64,000 bases of DNA from Rhizobiaceae bacterium (GCA_905339215.1 CAJPFN010000016.1:53273-117272); one strand, 5' to 3'; positions 53,589 through 62,655 are shown, numbered from the stretch's first letter. Notes: generated from the letters alone by a model not told the origin. Numbers and translations are program-made.

Positions 53589-54895
53589 GCGAAGCATGCC
53601 GCGCGGCGCCCCCGGGCCGCACCGGCCGGAAGACAGGAATGAAGACGGCTCACCATCCTGCGGCGACCGCCAGCGAACCGATACGCCTGAACGAAGAGAA
53701 TTTCGCCGCCGCGACCCGGCGGCTACCGGTAAAAGCCAGGACGGTCCTGACGGCGGCGATGGGACTCGCCTACGGCTCGCTTCAGGTGACCGTACCCGAC
53801 GGGCGTACATTCCTCGTCGGCGGCCGCGGGCCGGGGCCTGATGCACAGCTCGTCCTGCACAACTGGAACCTGCCCGTCAGGGCGTTCTCGGGCGGCACGA
53901 TCGGGGTGGCCGAATCCTACATGGACGGCGACTGGGACAGCCCGGACGTCACCACGTTCCTCGAACTGTTCGTCATCAACGTCGAGGCCGGCGAGAAGGT
54001 TGCGGGCGGCGCCAACTGGCTCCTCGGAACCATCCAGCGGGTGCGCCACTGGCTGAACCGCAACACGCGCACCGGCTCGAAGCGAAACATCTCCGCCCAC
54101 TACGACCTCGGCAACGCCTTCTACAGCCACTGGCTCGATCCGAGCATGACCTACTCGTCGGCACTCTACCAGACCGGTGCCAACGATCTGGAAAGCGCGC
54201 AGGCGGCAAAATACCGGGCGCTCGCCCGTGACACCGGCATCGGCGCCAATGACCACGTTCTCGAAATCGGCTGCGGCTGGGGCGGCTTCGCAGAGTTCGC
54301 GGCGCGCGAGATCGGCTGCCGGGTCACCGGCCTGACGATCTCGAAGGAACAATTCGAGTTTGCCCGCGAGCGCATTGCCAGGGCGGGACTCGCGGAAAAG
54401 GTCGACTTCAAGCTCCAGGACTATCGTGACGAGACGGGCCGCTACGACCGCATCGCCTCGATCGAGATGTTCGAGGCGGTGGGCGAGAAGTACTGGCCGA
54501 TTTTCTTCGGCAAGGTGAAGGACTGCCTCAAGCCCGACGGTACGGCCGGCATGCAGATCATCACCATCAACGAGGCTGCATACCCGCTCTATCGCAAGCG
54601 CCCCGATTTCATCCAGCGCTACGTTTTCCCCGGCGGCATGCTGCCGACCCCGGCCCTGCTGCGCTCTCTCGGGGAGAATCACGGCCTGTCCTTCCTGCGC
54701 GAGCGTGTCTTTGCCCAGGACTATGCGCGCACGCTGGCCGACTGGCGCGACAGGTTCTGGTCGTCGTGGGACAAGATCGTCCCGCTCGGTTTCGACGAGC
54801 GCTTCCGCAAGCTCTGGGAGTTCTACCTCCACTATTGCGAGGCGGGCTTCCGCGCCGAGTACATCGACGTCCGGCAGGTGGTCTACAAGGCCTGA
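53585..54895 (+). CDS. Cyclopropane-fatty-acid-synthase-like methyltransferase
   Basis: Up to 436 residues. The ATG at 53585 overlaps the DUF1365 stop by 4 bases; an internal ATG at 53639 is an alternative. The core has NISAHYDLGNAFYSHWLDPSMTYSSALYQ, the SAM motif VLEIGCGWGGFAEFAAREIG, and VASIEMFEAVGEKYW-type and FIQRYVFPGGMLPTP segments, all typical of Cfa enzymes. They methylate double bonds of membrane phospholipids. With DUF1365 and a FAD enzyme beside it, products such as furan or methylated fatty acids are as likely as cyclopropane ones. Confidence 0.9.
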   Translation: MSEACRAAPPGRTGRKTGMKTAHHPAATASEPIRLNEENFAAATRRLPVKARTVLTAAMGLAYGSLQVTVPDGRTFLVGGRGPGPDAQLVLHNWNLPVRAFSGGTIGVAESYMDGDWDSPDVTTFLELFVINVEAGEKVAGGANWLLGTIQRVRHWLNRNTRTGSKRNISAHYDLGNAFYSHWLDPSMTYSSALYQTGANDLESAQAAKYRALARDTGIGANDHVLEIGCGWGGFAEFAAREIGCRVTGLTISKEQFEFARERIARAGLAEKVDFKLQDYRDETGRYDRIASIEMFEAVGEKYWPIFFGKVKDCLKPDGTAGMQIITINEAAYPLYRKRPDFIQRYVFPGGMLPTPALLRSLGENHGLSFLRERVFAQDYARTLADWRDRFWSSWDKIVPLGFDERFRKLWEFYLHYCEAGFRAEYIDVRQVVYKA

Positions 54896-54900
54896 TATGG

Positions 54901-55284
54901 CTACTGCGCCTTCAACAGTTTTCCCGGCAGCCTGACCGCCGGGTTCTTGATGCCGCCGCCCGTCCCGGGATCGAGGACGCCCGGATTGATGGTCGTCACG
55001 CCGGCTCGCGGCCGCGTCGCGGCGGACGCCTCGGTGCATGAACAGGTCGTCGTTGTCGTGTTCGTGCAGGCGAGCGTACCACCTGTTTCGCATGTCGTCG
55101 TCGTGCATGCCTCACAGCCCGTGCACTTGTAGGTCTTGCCGTCCTGGGTCTTGGTGCGATCGGCGGCCGCCTTGCATGACGTGGTCGAGATCTTCTCGGC
55201 GCGTAGGCCGGATACGGACGCGCCTAGGCCCACGCAGGCCGTCGCGACGAACAGCACAAGAAAGGCACCCCGCGTTCCCGGCAT
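54901..55284 (-). CDS. Small secreted Cys/Thr-rich hypothetical protein
   Basis: 127 residues from ATG 55284 (GGAGGAG upstream). A signal peptide (AFLVLFVATACVGLGASVSG) is followed by KISTTSCKAAADRTKTQDGK and a compact Cys/Thr segment, YKCTGCEACTTTTCETGG, ACTNTTTTTCSC. Seven to eight cysteines lie within about 45 residues, suggesting a disulfide- or metal-stabilised motif. The C-terminus is Gly/Pro-rich. I do not recognise the family. It is convergent with the Cfa-like gene, 5 bases apart. Confidence 0.7.
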   Translation of the reverse strand: MPGTRGAFLVLFVATACVGLGASVSGLRAEKISTTSCKAAADRTKTQDGKTYKCTGCEACTTTTCETGGTLACTNTTTTTCSCTEASAATRPRAGVTTINPGVLDPGTGGGIKNPAVRLPGKLLKAQ

Positions 55285-55584
55285 GACATCTCCTCCGATT
55301 AGCCTGCCAGGACCCGGGCGGAGCAGAACCGGCCGCTGCGTCCTGGCATGGAAAGACATCATAAGGGCAAGGCTGCGGCCGCTCATCCGCCGAGCGGGGG
55401 AAGAAGCCTTCTGTCCCCCGTTCCGCCGCGCCACGGAACGGTCCCGGCCTCAGACTGCGCCCACACGGCGGCATGGCCACCGTTTCGCCACTGATCCGCC
55501 TTAATCCGTCCACCCCTCGATGCGACGGAATTCACGCAAGAGTGATGCTGTGCGGCGAACGGGATTCGCCGGGTCTGGTCAGAC
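55285..55584. other. Divergent intergenic region with a strong hairpin
   Basis: 300 bases without a gene, between two outward-facing secreted-protein genes, so it must hold both promoters. A bulged hairpin at 55395-55420 (CGGGGGA...TCCCCCG with AGAAG/CTTCT inside) is the only structure I see; its role is unknown. Confidence 0.4.
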
Positions 55585-55962
55585 ATGAAACAAGGTCTTC
55601 GCATCCCCCTCACTGTGGTCGGCTGCTGCGCCCTGCTCGCGGCCGGCGCTTGCACGCGGACGTCCGACGGTTCGGTAGTCGTGAAGAAACCGCCGAGCCT
55701 GTCGCTCGCGGTGCCGTCGTTCCTCAAGTTCGGCGGCAACGATGCGGAGTCCGAGATGACGGTGGCGGCCGCCGCGTTCCCACCGGCGCCGCAGCCCGCT
55801 GTCCAGCCGGTCCGCACCGCGCCACGGAAGGCGTTGCCGCCCGTCAAGGCGTGGAAGGTGGGGGGTGTCCAGGCACCGTTCAAGCGCGCCGACGCGACCG
55901 CGCCGCTGACCTGTCGCAACGAGACGGGCGACGGCGGACGCGTCAAGGTCATCTGCCAGTAG
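55585..55962 (+). CDS. Small lipoprotein
   Basis: 125 residues. The signal peptide ends in the lipobox LAAGAC (Cys23 approx). The mature part is Pro/Ala-rich, with VVVKKPPSLSLAVPSFLKFGG near the start and a C-terminal pair of cysteines (LTCRNETGDGGRVKVICQ). It is likely anchored to the outer or inner membrane. I do not recognise the family. It ends before a hairpin shared with the convergent cpdB gene. Confidence 0.75.
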   Translation: MKQGLRIPLTVVGCCALLAAGACTRTSDGSVVVKKPPSLSLAVPSFLKFGGNDAESEMTVAAAAFPPAPQPAVQPVRTAPRKALPPVKAWKVGGVQAPFKRADATAPLTCRNETGDGGRVKVICQ

Positions 55963-55975
55963 GCGAAACGAAGTC

Positions 55976-56002
55976 GCCGCGGACCCTTTCTGGATCCGCG
56001 GC
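55976..56002. terminator. Hairpin between lipoprotein gene and cpdB
   Basis: GCCGCGGA (55976-55983) pairs with TCCGCGGC (55995-56002) around an 11-base loop, in the 61 bases between two convergent stops. Probably a bidirectional terminator, although T runs are short. Confidence 0.55.
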
Positions 56003-56023
56003 GCCATTGTCAGGCCGAAAGGC

Positions 56024-58000
56024 CTAAAGCGTTATACGGTACTTGGCAAAACCGCCCTCGCCGTCGCCCGCGGCCTCGATCTTCACCGCCTTGACCTCGC
56101 CGATGAAGTCCTTCGCCTTCGGTCCGGTTTCGAACAGCACGGTCGTTCCCGGCAGCGGTACGAAGGACCAGTTGGCATCTGCCGACGGGTTGATCGTTCC
56201 TTCCTGGACGATGTAGCGCACGATCACGTCTCGGTTGGTGTCCGGCGCCTCGAGGATCACTTTCGACATGTTGATCTCGGGGAAGTTGCCGCCGCCGCCG
56301 GCGCGGTAGTTGTTCGTGGCGACGACGAAATTCGCCGCCGGATCGATCGGCTTGCCGTCGAACATCAGGTCGACGATACGGCTTGAGCCGGCATTCAGCA
56401 CGCCGCCCTTCGGGTCGTATTTCGGCGGCTGCGAGACGTCGACCTTGTAGGTCACGCCGTCGATGACGTCGAAATTGTAGGCGGGGAAGTCCGGATTGAT
56501 CAGCGGCTGGTCGGTCTTGCCCGCCTCGACCTGATTGAAGATGCCGGCCGACATCTCCAGCCACTCCTTGACCTGCGCACCGGTGATCGCCACGGCGCGC
56601 ACAGTGTTCGGGTAGAGGTAGAGATCGGCAACGTTCTTGATGGCGATATCGCCCGCCGGCACGTCGGTATAGTAGTCCGGACCGCCGCGTCCGCCCGACT
56701 TGAAGGGCGCGGCCGCCGACAGGACCGGCAAATCCTTCCACTGCGAGTCCTTCAGCAGGTCCTTTATGTACCAGGTCTGCGCCTGGCTGACGATCTGCAC
56801 CGACGGATCGTCGGCGACGAGGGCGAAATAGGAATAAAGCGGAGCCGACGTCTTGCCGACCGGGCGGCGGACATAGGCCAGCGTCGCCTCGTGCTCCGAT
56901 TTCAGGTCGTCGACGATTCTCTGGTCGTCGCCGACCAGAGCATTGTTCTTACCGTCGACACGCTCGTAGATCGGCCGGGCTTCGGAAGTCGCCGAGACGA
57001 CCTTCCAGCTGTTACCGTCGCGCTCGAGAAGGAGGTCGATCAGGCCCATGTGCGAGCCCCAGAAACCGGCTTGCACCGCCGGCTTGCCCTGCAGCGTGCC
57101 CTTCTCGGTATCGACGCCAGCGAGGCCCTGGAAGTCCTTCTTTCCGGGGAAAACCAGATGCTGATGGCCGGTGAAAACGGCGTCGATGCCATCCACGCCG
57201 GCAACATGGAAGGAGGCGTTCTCCATCATGTCGCCCGTGCCGGTGTCGATGCCGGAGTGCGACAGCGCAATGACGATGTCGGCGCCCTCCTCTCTGATCT
57301 GCGGCACCCAGGCTTCTGCAGTCTCGACGATGTCGCGTGTCGTGACGTTGCCGGTGAGGTTCTTCGAATCCCAGATCATGATCTGCGGGGGCACGAAGCC
57401 GATGATACCGACCTTGATCGGATGTTCGGCGCCGGCGCCGTCCTTCAGCGTCTTCTCCAGGATCATGTAGGGCTTGAGGTAGAGACTGTCCTCGCGCGGA
57501 TTGGAGGCGAGTTGGGTACCGCGCACCAGGTTCGCGCAGACGAACGGGAAGTTGGCGCCGGCCAGCACCTTGTCCATGAACGACAGGCCGTAGTTGAACT
57601 CGTGGTTGCCGAGCGTCGAGGCGTCGTAGCCGAGCAGATTCATGGCCTTGACCACGGGGTGGATGTCGCCGTCCTTCATGCCGCGCTCGTAGGCGACGTA
57701 GTCGCCCATCGGGTTCCCCTGCAGGAAGTCGCCGTTGTCGACGAGCATGGCGTTGGTCGCTTCCTTGCGCACCGCGTCGATGAGGGTGGCCGTACGCGAC
57801 AGGCCCATCGTGTCGTTCGGCTTGTCGCCGTAATAGTCGTAGGGAAGCACGTTCACATGGATGTCGGTCGTCTCCATGATGCGCAGATGCGCCTGGTTGG
57901 CCTGCGCCCGCGCCGAGAACGGATGCAGCATGACGAAGGCCGTCGCCGCCGTCCCTGTGAGGAACGATCGACGGGATATCGCTAGGGACGTTGTGGGCAT
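56024..58000 (-). CDS. cpdB: 2',3'-cyclic-nucleotide 2'-phosphodiesterase / 3'-nucleotidase
   Basis: 658 residues. A twin-arginine signal (ISRRSFLTGTAATAF, Arg10-Arg11) ends near ARAQA. The metallophosphatase domain shows ETTDIHVNVLPYDYY, VDNGDFLQGNP, TLGNHEFNYG, ALSHSGIDTG and FTGHQHLVFPG. The C-terminal 5'-nucleotidase domain carries NNYRAGGGGNFPE. The enzyme works in the periplasm on cyclic nucleotides and 3'-nucleotides for phosphate and nucleoside recovery. Export as a folded protein would need the TatABC system encoded at 22632-24324. Full length. Confidence 0.93.
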   Translation of the reverse strand: MPTTSLAISRRSFLTGTAATAFVMLHPFSARAQANQAHLRIMETTDIHVNVLPYDYYGDKPNDTMGLSRTATLIDAVRKEATNAMLVDNGDFLQGNPMGDYVAYERGMKDGDIHPVVKAMNLLGYDASTLGNHEFNYGLSFMDKVLAGANFPFVCANLVRGTQLASNPREDSLYLKPYMILEKTLKDGAGAEHPIKVGIIGFVPPQIMIWDSKNLTGNVTTRDIVETAEAWVPQIREEGADIVIALSHSGIDTGTGDMMENASFHVAGVDGIDAVFTGHQHLVFPGKKDFQGLAGVDTEKGTLQGKPAVQAGFWGSHMGLIDLLLERDGNSWKVVSATSEARPIYERVDGKNNALVGDDQRIVDDLKSEHEATLAYVRRPVGKTSAPLYSYFALVADDPSVQIVSQAQTWYIKDLLKDSQWKDLPVLSAAAPFKSGGRGGPDYYTDVPAGDIAIKNVADLYLYPNTVRAVAITGAQVKEWLEMSAGIFNQVEAGKTDQPLINPDFPAYNFDVIDGVTYKVDVSQPPKYDPKGGVLNAGSSRIVDLMFDGKPIDPAANFVVATNNYRAGGGGNFPEINMSKVILEAPDTNRDVIVRYIVQEGTINPSADANWSFVPLPGTTVLFETGPKAKDFIGEVKAVKIEAAGDGEGGFAKYRITL

Positions 58001-58256
58001 GGCGTACTCCTTTTTTTAGCCAATTCGTCGGAAAGCAGACCTTCAACGAAAGTCTCGCTCCGATATCTCGGCGAGTCCAGCAGGATCAGGTGACGCGGCG
58101 ATGAATGTTAGCCGGCGCTCTATCGGCTGGGCTGCTCGCCGCCGCGGAGCGATGTGGCGAGGTGGCAGGCTCCACCGGAATCGTCGCCGGGCGTCGCGAT
58201 TGCGCGCACCCGGCGCCCGCTCGCTGCTATGCTCGGGCGGTCATGGAGGATCAAAC

Positions 58257-58907
58257 GTGAGCGACGACGAGCGCCTCTCCTACGCGTCTCCGCCCTGCTT
58301 CCTGCACGAGCTGGAGCCGGGCTTCCGCCCGGCCGAATCGGCCGAATGGCGCGACGTGGCGCGCTGGCGCAAGGCCGAGCGCGAGCGGCTGATCGAGGCG
58401 CGGCTGGCAATTTCCGCCGAGACGCGCGCCTCGTTCGCCGGGATGATCGCCGAGGGACTCGACGCCGCGATCGGCGCGGTCGGCGGCCGGATCGTCAGCG
58501 TCTACTGGCCATTCCGCGGCGAGCCCGATCTGCGCCCATGGCTGGCGTCGGTGGTCGAGCGCGGCGGCAGGGCTGCCCTGCCGGTCGTCGTGGAAAAGGC
58601 AAAACCGCTGACCTTCCGCGCCTACGGGCCCGGCGATCCGCTGGAGAAAGGCGTCTGGAACATACCGATTCCGGCCAAGGGCGAGCCGGTCGTGCCGGAC
58701 GTCGTCATCGCACCGGTGGTCGGCTTCGATCCCGGCCGCTACCGGCTGGGCTATGGCGGCGGCTTCTTCGACCGTACGCTCGCCGCCCTGCCGCGCAAGC
58801 CGCTCATCATTGGCGTCGGCTACGACATGCAGGCGATCCCGACGATCTACGCCCAGGCCCATGACATCCCGATGGACCGGATCGTCACGCAGAACGGCGC
58901 GCGCTGA
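58257..58907 (+). CDS. fau: 5-formyltetrahydrofolate cyclo-ligase
   Basis: 216 residues from a GTG at 58257 with GGAGGA upstream; the frame extends to 58101, but the extra part is basic shadow. The domain starts WRKAERERLIEARLAISAETRA and carries the substrate/ATP motif GRYRLGYGGGFFDRTLA. It converts 5-formyl-THF to 5,10-methenyl-THF. In many proteobacteria 6S RNA lies upstream of this gene; I saw no convincing 6S fold in 58001-58256. A Lrp-type gene is convergent, 9 bases away. Confidence 0.92.
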   Translation: MSDDERLSYASPPCFLHELEPGFRPAESAEWRDVARWRKAERERLIEARLAISAETRASFAGMIAEGLDAAIGAVGGRIVSVYWPFRGEPDLRPWLASVVERGGRAALPVVVEKAKPLTFRAYGPGDPLEKGVWNIPIPAKGEPVVPDVVIAPVVGFDPGRYRLGYGGGFFDRTLAALPRKPLIIGVGYDMQAIPTIYAQAHDIPMDRIVTQNGAR

Positions 58908-58916
58908 GCGCGTTGC

Positions 58917-59390
58917 TCACGCCATCTCGGGCTTCAACCCCATCGCGGTGCGGTCGACCACCTCGCGCAGCGCGAAGGACGAGTTGATCTTGGTAACGTG
59001 CGGCATCGCCGACAGCCATTCCTTGTGGATGCGCTCGTAGTCGGCGAGATCGCGCGCGGCAATTCTCAGGATATAGTCGTATTCGCCCGACATCAGGTGG
59101 CACGACAGGATGTTCGGGCAGCGCTTCACCGCCGCCTCGAAATCCGACAGCGTCTTCTCGAACTGGCCCGAAAGCGATATGTGCACGATCGCCGTCATCT
59201 GGTGACCGAGGGCTGCGTTCGACAGTTTCGCGTGATAGCCGCGGATCGCGCCCGACTTCTCCAGGTTGTCGAGCCGGCGCGAGCAGGCCGACTGCGACAG
59301 GCCGACCTTCTCGGCGAGTGCCGCGTTGGAGATGCGACCGTCCTTCTGCAACGTGTCGAGAATCGCGATATCGATCCTGTCGAGCGCCAT
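58917..59390 (-). CDS. Lrp/AsnC-family regulator of alanine dehydrogenase
   Basis: 157 residues from ATG 59390. The N-terminal helix-turn-helix (LDRIDIAILDTLQKDGRISN, AALAEKVGLSQSACSRRLDNLEKSGAIRGY) is followed by a RAM/AsnC ligand domain with CHLMSGEYDYILRIAARDLADYE. It is divergent from ald, so control of ald is likely, as with AldR and similar regulators. The likely effector is an amino acid, by analogy. The upstream intergenic stretch contains the small inverted repeat CTTG-N7-CAAG, a weak operator candidate. Confidence 0.9.
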   Translation of the reverse strand: MALDRIDIAILDTLQKDGRISNAALAEKVGLSQSACSRRLDNLEKSGAIRGYHAKLSNAALGHQMTAIVHISLSGQFEKTLSDFEAAVKRCPNILSCHLMSGEYDYILRIAARDLADYERIHKEWLSAMPHVTKINSSFALREVVDRTAMGLKPEMA

Positions 59391-59549
59391 CCGTCGAATT
59401 TCCTTCGAAAACGATCTTGTTTCACGCAAGGATTATCGATTCCGGACTGGTCGCGCAACCGCATTCGCAAACACGTTCGAAGCCGTTTGTGCTCTAATAA
59501 AATCATCAGGGAACAAGGCCGTTCACGGCCGGAACAGGGAGATTTTCGG

Positions 59550-60665
59550 ATGCGCGTCGGCTGCCCGAAGGAAATCAAGAATCACGAGTACCGCGTCGGC
59601 CTCACCCCCGGCTCGGTGCGCGAGTACGTCGCCCACGGCCATGAAGTGCTGGTCGAGACGGGCGCGGGCGCCGGGATCGGCGCCGACGACAACGCCTATC
59701 GTGCCGCTGGCGCGCAGATCGCCCGCACCGCCGAAGAGGTGTTCGCCAAGTCGGACATGGTCGTCAAGGTCAAGGAGCCGCAGCCGGGCGAGTGGGTGCA
59801 GCTACGCGACAACCAGATCCTTTACACCTACCTCCACCTCGCTCCGGATCCGGAGCAGACCCGCGGCCTCGTCGCCTCCGGCGTGACCGCGATCGCCTAC
59901 GAGACCGTCACCGACGAGCGCGGCGGCCTGCCGCTTCTGGCGCCGATGTCGGAAGTCGCCGGTCGCCTGTCGATCCAGGCCGGCGCTACCGCGCTGCAGA
60001 AGGCCAATGGCGGCCGCGGCGTGCTGCTCGGCGGCGTGCCGGGCGTGCTTCCGGGCAAGGTCGCCGTGATCGGCGGCGGCGTGGTCGGCCTGCATGCGGC
60101 CAAGATGGCCGTCGGGCTGGGCGCCGACGTCACCATCATCGACCGCTCGATTCCGCGCCTGCGCCAGCTCGACGACATCTTCAACGGCCGCGTGCACACC
60201 CGGTACTCGACCGTCGAGGCGCTCGAGGAAGAGTGCTTCTCCGCCGACATCATCGTTGGCGCCGTGCTGATCCCGGGCGCCGCCGCGCCGAAGCTCGTCT
60301 CCCGCGAGATGCTGTCGGGCATGAAGAAGGGCGCGGTGCTGGTCGACGTCGCCATCGACCAGGGCGGCTGCTTCGAGACCAGCCACGCCACCACCCACGC
60401 CGAGCCGACCTACGAGGTAGACGGCATCATCCACTATTGCGTCGCCAACATGCCGGGCGCGGTTCCGGTGACCTCGGCGCACGCGCTGAACAATGCCACC
60501 CTGTTCTACGGTCTGCAGCTCGCCGACAAGGGCCTCAAGGCGCTGGTCGACGACCCGCACCTCAGGAACGGCCTCAATGTCCACAAGGGCCGCATCACCA
60601 ACCGGGCCGTCGCCGAGGCGCTCGGCTACGAGATGGCCGAGCCCAAGGCGGTTCTGGCTGCCTGA
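59550..60665 (+). CDS. ald: Alanine dehydrogenase
   Basis: 371 residues from ATG 59550. MRVGCPKEIKNHEYRVGLTPGS is the family start. The NAD-binding motif is VAVIGGGVVGLHAAKMAVGLGA, and the catalytic region includes LYTYLHLAPDPEQT (His near 95). It interconverts L-alanine and pyruvate plus ammonia with NAD. It is divergent from the Lrp-type gene and is followed by a strong terminator at 60702-60734. In Rhizobiales this enzyme supports alanine use and, in bacteroids, alanine production. Confidence 0.95.
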   Translation: MRVGCPKEIKNHEYRVGLTPGSVREYVAHGHEVLVETGAGAGIGADDNAYRAAGAQIARTAEEVFAKSDMVVKVKEPQPGEWVQLRDNQILYTYLHLAPDPEQTRGLVASGVTAIAYETVTDERGGLPLLAPMSEVAGRLSIQAGATALQKANGGRGVLLGGVPGVLPGKVAVIGGGVVGLHAAKMAVGLGADVTIIDRSIPRLRQLDDIFNGRVHTRYSTVEALEEECFSADIIVGAVLIPGAAAPKLVSREMLSGMKKGAVLVDVAIDQGGCFETSHATTHAEPTYEVDGIIHYCVANMPGAVPVTSAHALNNATLFYGLQLADKGLKALVDDPHLRNGLNVHKGRITNRAVAEALGYEMAEPKAVLAA

Positions 60666-60701
60666 CGACAACCAAGAAGCATAAACTTCCTCCGACCAGT
60701 C

Positions 60702-60734
60702 GCCCGCCGGACCGCACCATCCGGCGGGCTTTTT
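60702..60734 (+). terminator. Rho-independent terminator of ald
   Basis: Perfect 10-base stem GCCCGCCGGA/TCCGGCGGGC, 8-base loop, then five T residues. Lies 37 bases after the ald stop. Confidence 0.92.
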
Positions 60735-60764
60735 CTTTGCCGTGGGCCGGAGACTTCCAGGCAT

Positions 60765-60792
60765 AAAAAAAAGCGGGGCCAAAACCCCGCTT
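60765..60792 (-). terminator. Minus-strand terminator without an assigned upstream gene
   Basis: On the minus strand the stem AAGCGGGG/CCCCGCTT with loop TTTTGG is followed by eight T residues. It is a strong terminator for leftward transcription. No minus-strand gene lies to its right before 62185, and plus-strand readthrough has no T run. The simplest reading is an unannotated minus-strand RNA between about 60,793 and 60,946; no convincing promoter was found for it. Confidence 0.7.
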
Positions 60793-60946
60793 CCTCGATT
60801 GCCGAGACCCTGCTGCCGGTACATCCGCGGTCGGCACGATCGATCGACGATTGCAGACTACGCCGACATGGTTACCGAATTATGACCGCGAGGAGAGCGG
60901 CTGCGCTTGCCTCATCTTGTCCCACTTCGCACTGTCTTTCCCGACC

Positions 60947-62179
60947 ATGCCGGATTCGCTGCCCCTCCCCGCCGACATCGGGCTCCGCCTCGTCGGCGCA
61001 TTCTACATCCTCGCCGCGGTTCTGATCATCCGCGCGGGCGCGACGAACCTCCTGCTCAACCGCGCCATTTCGGCCATCTCGATGAATGTATCCGAGGCGG
61101 ACAGGGTCGAAGAGAAGCGGGTCCGCTTTCTGGCCTGGTTGGCGCTGCTGACCGGAGCGGGCGGTATCCTGCTCGCCGCACGTCTCGACCTCGCGCTCTT
61201 GCCCTTCCTCGCCAATGCGACGATCTACGGCCTCTACCTCTTTACAGTGGCGCCACGCTTCTTCGACCCCTGGGACGAGCCCGACGAGAAGGGCCGGCGG
61301 CAGACGCGAAACGCCTTCTTCGTCTACCTTGCGGCGACGGCAATCGTCGTCGCCGCATGGTTCGGCGGCGCGCTGCGTCCCTTTGCCGACGAACATCCGG
61401 CAGTGCTGGCCATCTGCGCCACGGGTGTTGCGGGTATCGCGTTCTACACCTGGCGGTCGCTCCGTTTCGCACGCGGCATCGCCACGACAGCCGGCGCTAC
61501 CGGCGCCGCCGCAGAGGAATCCTCCCTGCCCGACCGTGTCGTGCTTACGCCCTCCTGGCACGGATCGGGACTGGTCGACACCGAGACCGGCGCGCCGGTC
61601 TGGATCCCGGCGGGATCGCTGCCGACCGGCCTCGACGACCGCATCGTCGCCTGGCTCGACCTGTTCCGCGAGCTCGCCGACCCCGACGACCCCCGGCGTC
61701 ACAGGCTTCGGATTCCGTCCGATCTCGCCCGTATCGAGGCCGAAGGCCGTCAGATCCACGAAGCGCTTTCCGCGCATCTCGGCCCGGACCGTGTCACATT
61801 CGAGCCCGCGGCCCGGCCTTGCGAGAGCGTCACCGCGTTCTCGGCGGTGAAAGTCGCCGCCGGATTCGAATCCGATCCGGTCTGGGACGTCGGCGAGCGG
61901 GAGGCCGGCTACGAATATTCCTGCTCGACCCATCACATCGGCATCTCCTGGCGGCTCGCCGAGGATCTGCTTGCCTGGGGGCGCGACCACGACTCCTCAT
62001 TCGAGGGCGGCGATCCGGAGGGCCGCCGATTGTGGTCGGCCGCGGAAGCCGCCGATCACCGCGAGAGAGGACTTGCACTCGCCCGACGCCTGGCACGCGA
62101 GTTCGCTGCAACCGGCCGCGGCTATGTCCCCGTCTGGTACCAGGCGGAGAACGCCGGGGCCGTGCGCGTCGACGTCTGA
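60947..62179 (+). CDS. Membrane protein with C-terminal cytoplasmic or periplasmic domain, unknown
   Basis: 410 residues from ATG 60947; an upstream frame from 60851 is less likely. The N-terminal third has five or six hydrophobic segments (LRLVGAFYILAAVLIIRAGA, FLAWLALLTGAGGILLAARL and others). The C-terminal part (from about 195) is soluble, with VVLTPSWHGSGLVDTETGAPVW, then GYEYSCSTHHIGISWRLAEDLL and ARRLAREFAATGRGYVPVWYQ. I do not recognise the family. It is convergent with the DUF1203 gene, 5 bases apart. Confidence 0.7.
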   Translation: MPDSLPLPADIGLRLVGAFYILAAVLIIRAGATNLLLNRAISAISMNVSEADRVEEKRVRFLAWLALLTGAGGILLAARLDLALLPFLANATIYGLYLFTVAPRFFDPWDEPDEKGRRQTRNAFFVYLAATAIVVAAWFGGALRPFADEHPAVLAICATGVAGIAFYTWRSLRFARGIATTAGATGAAAEESSLPDRVVLTPSWHGSGLVDTETGAPVWIPAGSLPTGLDDRIVAWLDLFRELADPDDPRRHRLRIPSDLARIEAEGRQIHEALSAHLGPDRVTFEPAARPCESVTAFSAVKVAAGFESDPVWDVGEREAGYEYSCSTHHIGISWRLAEDLLAWGRDHDSSFEGGDPEGRRLWSAAEAADHRERGLALARRLAREFAATGRGYVPVWYQAENAGAVRVDV

Positions 62180-62184
62180 CCGCT

Positions 62185-62655
62185 TCAGCCGCGCTCGATG
62201 CGGAACTGGTAGCAGTTGTTGCGCGCCGAGCGGACGTGCAGGTAGTCGACGTCCGTACGGCGAAAAAGCTCCGCGGCGCGCGCGGCGATATGCTGCGTCG
62301 GCGTCACCGCGCCCGTGCCGTAGACGATGCGGTCGTCGGCGCCGTAGCCCCTGACGATGTATTCCGGCGTGTCGACCGATATCGGCGGCAGGGCCCCCCC
62401 TTCCTCGGCGCGCGGGCACGGATCGGCGTGAAGGAAGATCGGCCCGGTCTCGGCGTAGGGCTGGGGGACGGGAAACGGCCTGTAGGCAAGCACCAGATAG
62501 GCCTCGCCGGCCGCGACATGGCGCAGGCAATGGCGGCAGGGCACGCCGCCGCCGTCGGAGATATGCCGCTCGGGCATGAGCCCGAAGTCATCGGCCGCAC
62601 CGGCCTGGAGTTCGCGGACACGGCCGGTCGGCAGGGCGACAAAGCGTAGGGTCAT
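62185..62655 (-). CDS. DUF1203 protein
   Basis: 156 residues that fit the whole DUF1203 family: VPCRHCLRHVAAGEAYLVLAYRPF, TGPIFLHADPCPR, EYIVRGYGADDRIVYGTGAV and the C-terminal DVDYLHVRSARNNCYQFRIER. Four conserved cysteines and two histidines suggest possible metal binding, but this is inference. The function of the family is unknown. It is not obviously operonic with its neighbours. Confidence 0.9.
   Translation of the reverse strand: MTLRFVALPTGRVRELQAGAADDFGLMPERHISDGGGVPCRHCLRHVAAGEAYLVLAYRPFPVPQPYAETGPIFLHADPCPRAEEGGALPPISVDTPEYIVRGYGADDRIVYGTGAVTPTQHIAARAAELFRRTDVDYLHVRSARNNCYQFRIERG

Noticed and set aside
58001..58256. Possible 6S RNA upstream of fau
   Set aside because: The position is classic, but I could not find a long rod-like fold with a central bubble.
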